Shown piece after piece: positions 17,524 to 24,736 of a stretch of 64,000 nt of DNA (position 1 is the stretch's first letter; each line of letters begins with the position of its first letter). Both the position numbers and the translations under genes were made by a program. The notes under the pieces are model-generated. The model made no database searches. It was not told the DNA's origin and saw only the letters and a list, made by a program, of their open reading frames with translations. Source of the stretch: Candidatus Promineifilum breve (GTDB lineage Bacteria; Chloroflexota; Anaerolineae; Promineifilales; Promineifilaceae); contig NZ_LN890655.1 of NCBI RefSeq assembly GCF_900066015.1, forward strand, positions 992,001 through 1,056,000. Direction: 5' to 3'.

Positions 17524-19089
17524 ATGAAACACAATACCCTGCGCTCGTTGTTTTTGCTGTGTCTGCTCCTGATCGTGGCCGTGGTGGTCGTCGCCCGCGC
17601 CGCCGCCGCCACCCGCGCCGCCGAGGCGTGGATGGGTAAGACCGACCCCGTCCTGCTGACCGAGACCGCCGGCGGGGCGTCGGCCGAGTTCCTGGTCGTG
17701 CTGGCCGATCAAGCCGACCTGAGCGGGGCCGAGCGGCTGGGCGACAAGACGGCTCGCGGCCAATACGTCTACGAGGCCATGACCACCACCGCCGCCACCG
17801 CCCAGGCCCCGCTGCGCGCCCTGCTGGATGCCCACGGCGCGTCCTACCGGGCTTATTGGGTAGTGAACATGCTCCGGGTGCGCGGCGACCGGGCGCTGCT
17901 GGCCGCGTTGGCCGGCCGCGACGACGTGCGCCACGTCTATGCGAATACGTGGCAGCGCGCCCAATTACCCACCCCGGTTAGCGCCCCCCACCCGCCGCGC
18001 GAGACCGATCTCATCGAATGGAATATCCAGATCGTCAACGCCGACGACGTGTGGGCCGCCGGCTTCACCGGCCAGGGCGCGGTCATCGGCGGCCAGGATA
18101 CCGGCTACGACTGGCAGCACCCGGCCCTACGCAACGCCTATCGCGGCTGGGACGGCAGCGCCGCTGACCACAATTACAATTGGCACGACGCCATCCACGA
18201 AGATTTGCCCCTGGGCAATCCGGGCAACGCCTGCGGCTTCAACCTGACCGAGCCGTGCGACGACGACGGCCACGGCACGCATACGATGGGCACGATGGTC
18301 GGCCGGACGCCGCAACTCGACCTGGGCATGGCCCCCGGCGCCGAGTGGATCGGCTGCCGCAACATGGAAGACGGCTGGGGCAGCCCGGCCACCTATTCCG
18401 AATGCTACGAATGGTTCATCGCCCCCTACCCGCTGGGCGGCGATCCCTTCACCGACGGCGACCCGACCCGCGCGCCCCACGTCATCAATAACTCCTGGGG
18501 TTGCCCGGCCATTGAGGGCTGCGTCGCCGCCGACATCTTGCAGCAGGTGGTGGAGAGCGTGCGCGCCGCCGGCATCGTCACCGTCCACTCGGCCGGCAAC
18601 AAGGGGCCGAACTGCGAAACCATCAACGAGCCGGCGGCCATCTATGACGCCTCGTTCACCGTCGGGGCCACGGATGATCAGAACCTGATCGCCGCCTTCA
18701 GCAGCCGCGGCCCGGTGACGGTCGACGGCAGCAACCGCATTAAGCCCGACATCGTGGCCCCCGGCGTCAACATCCACTCCAGCGTGCCGGGCGGCGACTT
18801 CGCCTTTCTCAGCGGCACGAGCATGGCCGGGCCGCACGTGGCCGGGCTGGTGGCGCTACTGATCTCGGCCGAGCCGGAACTGGCCGGGCGGGTCAACACG
18901 ATTGAAGCGCTCATCACCAACTCGGCGCTGCGGCGGACGACCAATGAAGGCTGCGGCGGCGACACGCCCACCAGCGTGCCCAACCACACCTACGGCTGGG
19001 GGCGCATCGACGCGCTGGCCGCCTACAGGCTCATTGACACCGAAGCAATCTTTTTTGACTTGTTCTTGCCGGTATTGACACCGAAATAG
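17524..19089 (+). CDS. Secreted S8 family serine peptidase (subtilase)
   Basis: 521-residue exported protease. A signal peptide (about 1-28, RSLFLLCLLLIVAVVVVARA) and a propeptide-like region (VVNMLRVRGDRALLAALAG) precede the catalytic domain. The triad is Asp in GGQDTGYDWQHP (about 191), His in DDDGHGTHTMGT (about 249) and Ser in LSGTSMAGPHVAGLVAL (about 433). The oxyanion Asn lies in HSAGNKGPN. There is no extra C-terminal domain apart from a short hydrophobic end (FFDLFLPVLTPK). It starts 36 bases after the selenoprotein's TAG. Confidence 0.92.
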   Translation: MKHNTLRSLFLLCLLLIVAVVVVARAAAATRAAEAWMGKTDPVLLTETAGGASAEFLVVLADQADLSGAERLGDKTARGQYVYEAMTTTAATAQAPLRALLDAHGASYRAYWVVNMLRVRGDRALLAALAGRDDVRHVYANTWQRAQLPTPVSAPHPPRETDLIEWNIQIVNADDVWAAGFTGQGAVIGGQDTGYDWQHPALRNAYRGWDGSAADHNYNWHDAIHEDLPLGNPGNACGFNLTEPCDDDGHGTHTMGTMVGRTPQLDLGMAPGAEWIGCRNMEDGWGSPATYSECYEWFIAPYPLGGDPFTDGDPTRAPHVINNSWGCPAIEGCVAADILQQVVESVRAAGIVTVHSAGNKGPNCETINEPAAIYDASFTVGATDDQNLIAAFSSRGPVTVDGSNRIKPDIVAPGVNIHSSVPGGDFAFLSGTSMAGPHVAGLVALLISAEPELAGRVNTIEALITNSALRRTTNEGCGGDTPTSVPNHTYGWGRIDALAAYRLIDTEAIFFDLFLPVLTPK

Positions 19090-19157
19090 GCCACTGGTCG
19101 CCCATTCGCGCCATCGCCGCTACAATTCAGCCTATCCTGCAAGCCGAGGTAAAACGG

Positions 19158-19949
19158 ATGCACTGCATGATCCTGGCCGGGGGGACGGTTGGCCCGGATG
19201 ACCCACTTTACGCCTATACCCAGGGGCGGCCGAAGGCGCTGATCGACATGGCCGGGCAGACCATGCTGGAGCGCGTCGTGGCCGCGTTGCAAGGCTCGCC
19301 CCACGTGGAAGACATCGTCGTCGTCGGCATCCCCGCCGAGACGCTGGCCGATGCGGGCTTAAGCTTCGCCCGGCCCATCGCCGCCCTGCCTGACGCGGGC
19401 AGCATGATCGCCAATATGCTGGCCGGGGCAGCCTGGTTGCGGCACAACCGGCCGGGAGCCGAGGTCATTTTGGGCTGCTCGGCCGACATTCCCACCATCA
19501 CCCGCCAGACGGTCGACGAATTCGTGGAGGCCTGCCGGCCGTGGGATAAGGGCGTCTACTACAATCTGGTCAGCCGGGCCAGGCTGGAGGCGCGCTTCCC
19601 CAACTCCCGGCGCACCTATTCGCGCTATCGCGACGTGGAAGCGGCCGGCGGCGACATGGTCATCGCCCGGCTGGACGTGTTGGACAACAACCGCGCCCTC
19701 ATCGATTCATTGACCAAGGCCCGCAAGCAGCCCTGGCGCATTGCCGCCCTGGTTGGCCCCCGCTTGCTCATCAAATTCCTTTTCCATCGCGTCACCATCA
19801 CCGACATCGAACACACCGCCGGGCGCATCATCGGCGCGCCGGTGAAAGTCATCCTCGACGGCCCGCCGGAACTGGCCATGGACGCCGACAAACCGTTTCA
19901 AGTGGACATCCTGCGAGCCGACATCGCCCACCATCACACAACCCTATGA
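19158..19949 (+). CDS. Nucleotidyltransferase (MobA-like GT-A fold)
   Basis: 263-residue protein beginning MILAGGT followed by TQGRPKALIDMAGQTMLERVV, the signature of NTP-transferases. LGCSADIPTITRQTVDEFVEA contains the metal-binding Asp seen in MobA-type enzymes. The C-terminal half (LLIKFLFHRVTITDIEHTAGRIIGAPVKVI) looks membrane-peripheral and is shared with CTP/GTP transferases of unclear substrate. GAGG precedes the ATG. It overlaps the next gene by four bases, so it is coupled to nucleotide-pool enzymes. The substrate is not predictable here. Confidence 0.75.
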   Translation: MHCMILAGGTVGPDDPLYAYTQGRPKALIDMAGQTMLERVVAALQGSPHVEDIVVVGIPAETLADAGLSFARPIAALPDAGSMIANMLAGAAWLRHNRPGAEVILGCSADIPTITRQTVDEFVEACRPWDKGVYYNLVSRARLEARFPNSRRTYSRYRDVEAAGGDMVIARLDVLDNNRALIDSLTKARKQPWRIAALVGPRLLIKFLFHRVTITDIEHTAGRIIGAPVKVILDGPPELAMDADKPFQVDILRADIAHHHTTL

Positions 19950-20983
19950 CCAACAAGTACATCGCCATCGAAGGCGTCATCGGCGTCGGCAAGACGACGC
20001 TGGCCCGCCTGCTGCAACCGCGCTACGACGCCGCCATCCTGCTGGAAGTGGTCGAGGACAACCCGTTCCTGTCCAAGTTCTATCAGGATCGCGAGCGCTA
20101 CGCCTTCCAGACGCAGATCTTCTTCCTGCTCAGCCGCTATCACCAGCAGTACCAGGCCGTGCCGGCGGCGCTGCGGCGCGGCAATCTCATCTCCGATTAC
20201 ACTTTCGCCAAGGATGAACTATTCGCCTGGCTCAATCTGAAGGACGACGAACTGGCGATGTACGGCCGCGTCCACGCCGCGCTGGGCGAGAAGATCCCCC
20301 GCCCCGACCTCATCGTCTACCTGCGGGCCGACCACGACGTGCTCATGCGGCGCATCGCCCTGCGCGACCGGCCGTTCGAGCGCGACATGGATCCCGGCTA
20401 CATCCGCGAAGTGTCGGCGGCCTATGACGCCTGGCTGTCGCGCCTCAACGACATGCCCGTGCTGACCATCGACACCAACGACCTCGACTACCTGTCGCGC
20501 CCGGCCGACATGGAGCGCATCATCCACCTGATCGCCGATGGGGTCGCCAACGCCGCGCCCCAGCCGGCCGGGCCGGTCGATTCGCGCCTGCAAACGCTGC
20601 AACAGGGCCGCCTGGCCGCCTTCCAGCAGTTCCACCGCGAACTGGATTCGCTCAAGGGCTTCGAGGGCGATCTCTTCTTCAACTACCTCCTGCTGATGGA
20701 AGAGATAGGCGAGCTATCGACCGACCTGGTGCGGGTGTGGACGGAGAGCAAGCGCCGCCTGGTGGATGGCCGCGGCCCGGCCGAGACGCTGGAAGAGGCC
20801 ATCGAGATGAACCGGCCCGACCTGCGCAACGACCTGGCCGATCTGTTGGCCTTCATCCTCAAGCTGGCGAACTACACCGGCATCGATCTGGAGCAGGCTT
20901 ATATGGAGAAGATGCGCCTGAACCTGGGGCGCACCTGGCCCGCCGAGCGCGGCGCGGCGGAACCGGCGGGGCATGAAGGTTAG
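19946..20983 (+). CDS. Deoxynucleoside kinase fused to a MazG-like pyrophosphohydrolase domain
   Basis: 345 residues in two parts. Residues 1-205 are a deoxyadenosine/deoxyguanosine-kinase-type domain. It has the P-loop GVIGVGKT (10-17), ISDYTFAKDELFAWLNL (the family's SDY/DRS region), and LIVYLRADHDVLMRRIALRDRPFE as lid. Residues about 210-330 resemble all-alpha MazG NTP pyrophosphohydrolases: E252-E253-x2-E256 and D296-x2-D299 fit EExxE..DxxD metal ligands. The kinase makes dNMPs, while MazG domains hydrolyse (d)NTPs, so the fusion suggests nucleotide salvage with clean-up. It overlaps both neighbours (4 and 11 bases). Confidence 0.8.
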   Translation: MTNKYIAIEGVIGVGKTTLARLLQPRYDAAILLEVVEDNPFLSKFYQDRERYAFQTQIFFLLSRYHQQYQAVPAALRRGNLISDYTFAKDELFAWLNLKDDELAMYGRVHAALGEKIPRPDLIVYLRADHDVLMRRIALRDRPFERDMDPGYIREVSAAYDAWLSRLNDMPVLTIDTNDLDYLSRPADMERIIHLIADGVANAAPQPAGPVDSRLQTLQQGRLAAFQQFHRELDSLKGFEGDLFFNYLLLMEEIGELSTDLVRVWTESKRRLVDGRGPAETLEEAIEMNRPDLRNDLADLLAFILKLANYTGIDLEQAYMEKMRLNLGRTWPAERGAAEPAGHEG

Positions 20984-22085
20984 CGAGTTCGATTACGACC
21001 TGCCGCCGGCGCTCATCGCCCAGCAGCCGATGGAGCCGCGCGACGCCAGCCGCCTGCTCGTCCTCGACGGCGCAACCGGGAGCATCGACCACCGCCGCTT
21101 CCGTGACCTAGGCGACTATCTGCGGCCGGGCGACGTCATCGTCGCCAACGACACGCGGGTCATCCCCGCCCGCCTCTTCGGCCGCAAGCCGACCGGCGGA
21201 CAGGTGGAAATCCTGTTGCTGGAGCGGCTGGACGGGACGACGTGGCGGGCGCTGGTCGGCGGGCGGCGGGTGGGCGTGGGGCTGGTCATCACCCTGCTGG
21301 ATCACGCCGACGAGCCGGCCAGCGTCACAGCCACCGTCATAGCCGAGGGGGCCGAATCGTTGCGCGAACTGCGTTTCAGCGCGCCGGTCGAGACGTGGAT
21401 CGACGCCCTGGGCTATGCCCCGCTGCCGCCCTACATCCACGCCCCGTTGGCCGACGCCGAGCGCTACCAGACCATCTACGCCCGGCCGCCCGGTTCGGCC
21501 GCCGCGCCCACGGCCGGGCTGCACTTCACGCCCGAGCTGCTGCTGCAATTGCGCGAACGGGGAATATTGTTCGAGACGGTGACGCTCCACGTTGGCCTGG
21601 ACACCTTCAAGCCGGTCAGCGTGGCCGAGGTGGCCGAGCACAATATCCACACCGAGTGGGCGCGTCTGTCGGCCGAGGCCGCGCGGCGCATCAACGAGGC
21701 CCATCTGGCCGGCGGGCGCATCATCGCCGTGGGCACGACGACGGCCCGTGTGCTGGAGACGGCCGCGCTGCGTTCGGCGGGTATCGGCGGCAGCCTGCGC
21801 ACCATCAGCGCCCGCGACGCGACGGGCGAGACGAGCAACATCTGCCCCTGGAAGCCGGTGGCCGCCTTCGAGGGGCCGACCGACCTGTTCATCTACCCCG
21901 GCTATCGCTTCCGGGCGGTGGGGATGCTCATCACCAACTTCCACCTGCCGCGTTCCAGCCTGCTGATGCTGGTGGCCGCCTTCGCCGGGCGCGAAACGAT
22001 GCTGGCTGCCTATCGCGCGGCGGTGGCTGAGGGGTATCGCTTCTACTCGTTTGGCGACGCCATGCTCATCCGGCCCAATGGGTAA
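20973..22085 (+). CDS. queA: S-adenosylmethionine:tRNA ribosyltransferase-isomerase QueA
   Basis: Adds epoxycyclopentane to 7-aminomethyl-7-deazaguanine in tRNA during queuosine synthesis. The 370-residue product has FDYDLPPALIAQQPMEPRDASRLLVLD at the start, VIVANDTRVIPARLFGRK, PTAGLHFTPELL, and the C-terminal NFHLPRSSLLMLVAAFAG, all typical of QueA. No tgt or other que genes are nearby. ATG 20973 overlaps the kinase gene by 11 bases. Confidence 0.96.
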   Translation: MKVSEFDYDLPPALIAQQPMEPRDASRLLVLDGATGSIDHRRFRDLGDYLRPGDVIVANDTRVIPARLFGRKPTGGQVEILLLERLDGTTWRALVGGRRVGVGLVITLLDHADEPASVTATVIAEGAESLRELRFSAPVETWIDALGYAPLPPYIHAPLADAERYQTIYARPPGSAAAPTAGLHFTPELLLQLRERGILFETVTLHVGLDTFKPVSVAEVAEHNIHTEWARLSAEAARRINEAHLAGGRIIAVGTTTARVLETAALRSAGIGGSLRTISARDATGETSNICPWKPVAAFEGPTDLFIYPGYRFRAVGMLITNFHLPRSSLLMLVAAFAGRETMLAAYRAAVAEGYRFYSFGDAMLIRPNG

Positions 22086-22175
22086 CTCTATTGCGTCGAT
22101 GGGCGGCCGGCGGCTTGATTTTCCCCACCGGGCGCTAACCCAAAACTAACGCGCCGGGAGTACACTCAAGCTAGT

Positions 22176-22204
22176 TTGTCGCCGGCCACATGGGGCGGTA
22201 CAAT
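22176..22204 (+). promoter_or_regulatory. Predicted promoter of the FmdB-like gene
   Basis: TTGTCG (22176-22181), exactly 17 bases, then TACAAT (22199-22204). It lies 45 bases before the ATG in an otherwise empty 163-base spacer after queA. Confidence 0.6.
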
Positions 22205-22248
22205 AAAGGATTGGCGCAACAGTGGGACGCCAGCGAGGTTTGCAGCAC

Positions 22249-22554
22249 ATGCCCATTTATACGTATCGTTGTAATGAGAATGACCACGAGTTTCAGGTTC
22301 GCCAGCGTATGGTCGATGACCCGTTGACGGAGTGTGTGGTCTGTGGCGGGCCGGTGCGGCGTGTGGTCACTTCGGTGGGCGTCGTCTTCAAGGGCAGCGG
22401 CTTCTACGTGACCGACAACCGCTCCAGCAACAGCAACGGCAAGGGTGGCAAATCGAAGAATAAGGAAGCCAAGGAGAGCGGCGGTGAATCGGCCGCTGCC
22501 ACCCCCCCGGCCGACACCGCCAAACCGGCGGCCGATACGTCATCCGGCAGCTAA
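22249..22554 (+). CDS. FmdB-family zinc-ribbon protein
   Basis: 101-residue small protein starting MPIYTYRC, with LTECVVCGGPVRRVVTSVGVVFKGSGFYVTDNR typical of FmdB/CxxC-CxxC-SSSS regulators. The first knuckle is C8-N-E-N-D, lacking the usual second Cys, while C29-x2-C32 is intact. Zinc binding may therefore be weakened or use His13. The last 45 residues are a Ser/Lys/Gly then Ala/Pro/Thr tail. ATG 22249 is chosen over an upstream in-frame ATG (22222) because it matches the family start. It converges with and overlaps the next gene by four bases. Confidence 0.82.
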   Translation: MPIYTYRCNENDHEFQVRQRMVDDPLTECVVCGGPVRRVVTSVGVVFKGSGFYVTDNRSSNSNGKGGKSKNKEAKESGGESAAATPPADTAKPAADTSSGS

Positions 22555-22853
22555 ATCTGGAAACCGCGCGTCGCCGGAATCACCTTCTGGCTGAAATCCA
22601 GCACAAACCCCTGTAATTTGTCCGTCAGGTTATGCCACTCGGCGGTGCGGATGACCTGCAACAGGTCGTCGGCCGATTCGTTGATCCCCTCGGCCATCTT
22701 CTGCTCGCATTGGCCATAGGCCGTATACCAGACCTGGATGTCGTTGATGCCGAGTTTGTTCATGGCCGGGATGAGTTCGTGCACCAGAAACTCGAAATAC
22801 TCCGACTCCATCTCCGGCCGAACGTTCCAGCGCATAATGATTTTTGCCGGCAT
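22551..22853 (-). CDS. Conserved small protein, dimeric alpha/beta-barrel-like
   Basis: 100-residue protein beginning MPAKIIMRWNVRPEMESEYFEFLVHELIPAMNKLG, with VWYTAYGQCEQ following. The length and alternating pattern suggest a ferredoxin-like dimeric alpha/beta barrel of the kind in antibiotic-monooxygenase-like proteins. GGAG lies seven bases before the start. Function is not recognised. Confidence 0.6.
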   Translation of the reverse strand: MPAKIIMRWNVRPEMESEYFEFLVHELIPAMNKLGINDIQVWYTAYGQCEQKMAEGINESADDLLQVIRTAEWHNLTDKLQGFVLDFSQKVIPATRGFQI

Positions 22854-22879
22854 TCCCTTACTCCATGCCTTATTGAAGA

Positions 22880-22975
22880 ATTGGCTACGGATGATACACG
22901 GACAAAACGGATTTATCTTTTCTGATCCGTGTTCATCCGCCTAATCCGTGTCATCCGCGTTCCATTCTTATCTTA
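22880..22975. repeat. ATCCGTGT/ACACGGAT intergenic repeat
   Basis: Words such as ACACGGAC, ACGGATT, ATCCGTGTTCATCCGC and AATCCGTGTCATCCGC fill the spacer, with partial inverted symmetry. Related ACACGGATAA words occur at about 30131-30172 and 37076-37112. There is no ORF. Confidence 0.6.
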
Positions 22976-22983
22976 AACCGCGC

Positions 22984-23616
22984 TCATTCCCGCTTCGTCA
23001 GGATGATCACTTCCGTCTCTTCGGGCAAGCCGTCCATGCCCTGCACCTTGAAGCTGGCCTCGTGCTTGGCCTCGCCGGCGCCCATCTCCTTGAGGAACTT
23101 GTCCAGCGGATCGAGTTGCGTCTTCAGGCCAGGCAGTTGGTAGTGCATGGGGATGACGACGTTGGGTTCGATCATCGACACCAGTTCGGCGGCGCGGGCG
23201 GCGTTGAGGCTGCTGCCGCCGCCGATGGGCACCAGCAAGACGTTGACCAGTTCCAAATCCTCAATCTGCTTCTGCGACGGCACGTCGCCGATGTCGCCCA
23301 GATGGGCCACGGTCAGGCCGTTGTAATCGAAGACAAAGATGTTGTTGTTGAATTTGCCGTTGCGGCTGGGGGTGGCGATGCCGGTGATGAACACGCCGCC
23401 GATCTCATACTCGCCGGGGCCGTTCAGGACGTGCTCCTGGCCGCTGATGGCCGGGACGTGATTGTGGCCGGGCGCGTCGTGGCTAATGGTGACAACATCG
23501 GCCTTCAGTTTTAGCTCCCCCAGGCCCATATCGGCGGCGAAGGGGTCGGTGACGATTGTGGCCTGCTTGCGTTCCGTGATGCGGAAGCAACTCATGCCAT
23601 ACCAGGTAATTTCCAT
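22984..23616 (-). CDS. Metallo-beta-lactamase-fold protein (UlaG-like), degenerate metal motif
   Basis: 210-residue protein with the beta-lactamase-like layout: MEITWYGMSCFRI and TIVTDPFAADMGL at the start, GDIGDVPSQKQIEDL in the middle, and NVVIPMHYQLPG near residue 160. The canonical HxHxDH is replaced by H46-D-A-P-G-H51-N-H, losing the second His and the Asp. Catalysis as a normal hydrolase is therefore doubtful. AGGAG precedes the ATG. The role is unknown. Confidence 0.72.
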   Translation of the reverse strand: MEITWYGMSCFRITERKQATIVTDPFAADMGLGELKLKADVVTISHDAPGHNHVPAISGQEHVLNGPGEYEIGGVFITGIATPSRNGKFNNNIFVFDYNGLTVAHLGDIGDVPSQKQIEDLELVNVLLVPIGGGSSLNAARAAELVSMIEPNVVIPMHYQLPGLKTQLDPLDKFLKEMGAGEAKHEASFKVQGMDGLPEETEVIILTKRE

Positions 23617-23739
23617 TGCGACGATACTCCTAGTTGCCGGGCAGCCCCTACCGCTTGTGGTGCGGTCGGGGCCATCGCCGACAAACAGTGTATTATAACC
23701 CAGGGTAGACGTGGCTCAAAGCACGTGGCTCAAAGTGAC

Positions 23740-23891
23740 AGGGCTTTTCCAAAGTCGGGCTAAGGAGCAAAGAACACAGAGACCATAGAGCGCAGACACA
23801 GAGCACACAGAGAAACCAGAGGCTACCGCCCTCTGCGGTCTCTGTGTCTGCTCTCCGTGTGCTCTGTGTTCTTTGACTTTGGGAAAGCCCT
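23740..23891. repeat. 150-base inverted repeat made of ACACAGAG words
   Basis: Outer arms 23740-23756 and 23875-23891 pair in 16 of 17 positions. Inside, AAAGAACACAGAGACC and CAGACACAGAGCACACAGAG words face CTCTGTGTCTG and GTGCTCTGTGTTCTTTG words. Nearly the whole segment can fold back. It sits immediately before the ConA-like gene. It is not coding in my reading. Confidence 0.75.
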
Positions 23892-23907
23892 GCTCAAGGT
23901 TCAAAGT

Positions 23908-24654
23908 ATGGACGAGGATAGCTTGCGGGCGCTGGAATTGAACGGCGGGCGGGTGGAGTCCGGGGCGGGCTATCGCTTCAGCCTGCCCGGCGGCGCGACC
24001 GGCTATGCCGACGCGCAGATCGACGATTACGGCGCGCCCGGCGGCCGTTTCCGCTGGCGGCCGGGGGCGACACTGCATCTGAATGCCCGGTTCTCCCACG
24101 CGGCCGAGACGCTGCGGGGCACGGCCGGCTTCGGCTTCTGGAACGCGCCCTATGGCGATCCGTCGCGCCGCCGCTGGGCGCTGCCCCAGGCGGCGTGGTT
24201 CTTCTTCGCCTCCGCGCCGGGCGATCTGCCCTTCGCGCCGGGCGAGCCGGGCCGCGGTTGGTTCGCGGCCACGCTCGACGCGGGAACGCCGGCAGCGTTG
24301 GCCTTGTTGCCATTCGCGCCGGTCGTCGTGGCCCTCAATCAAATGACGGCTCTGCGCCGCCGCCTGTGGCCGGGTGTGCGCGCTCGCCTGTGCATCCATG
24401 CCGCGCCCCTAGCCGTGGACATGCGGGAGTGGCATACCTACGAATTGCGCTGGCGGCCGGACGGCTGCTCGTTCGCCGTCGATGGCCGCGCCGTACTGGC
24501 AACGCCGAGCGGCCCGCGCGGGCCGCTGGGCTTCGTCTGCTGGCTCGATAACCAATACCTGGCCCTGACGCCGCGCGGCCGTTTTCGGGCCGGGGTCGTC
24601 GATATGCCGGGCGAGCAATGGCTGGAAGTGACCGATCTGCGGCTGGGGGATTGA
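23908..24654 (+). CDS. Concanavalin A-like lectin/glucanase-fold protein
   Basis: 248-residue protein with a beta-sandwich pattern. It has TAGFGFWNAPYGDPSRRRWALPQAAWFFFASAP in the middle. Later it has WHTYELRWRPDGCSFAVDGRAVLATP, the strand pair typical of GH16/laminin-G-like domains. The catalytic ExDxE motif of GH16 is not seen, so it may only bind sugar. There is no signal peptide. ATG 23908 is used because an upstream ATG falls inside the inverted repeat. The neighbouring multidomain hydrolase gene follows in the same direction. Confidence 0.55.
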   Translation: MDEDSLRALELNGGRVESGAGYRFSLPGGATGYADAQIDDYGAPGGRFRWRPGATLHLNARFSHAAETLRGTAGFGFWNAPYGDPSRRRWALPQAAWFFFASAPGDLPFAPGEPGRGWFAATLDAGTPAALALLPFAPVVVALNQMTALRRRLWPGVRARLCIHAAPLAVDMREWHTYELRWRPDGCSFAVDGRAVLATPSGPRGPLGFVCWLDNQYLALTPRGRFRAGVVDMPGEQWLEVTDLRLGD

Positions 24655-24736
24655 CACATGCCCCACACCCCTTAGAATTAGCCATGCGCGAACAGGCCCG
24701 CGCCACGCCACCCCTGTTTGATCGGAGAACGCGCCC

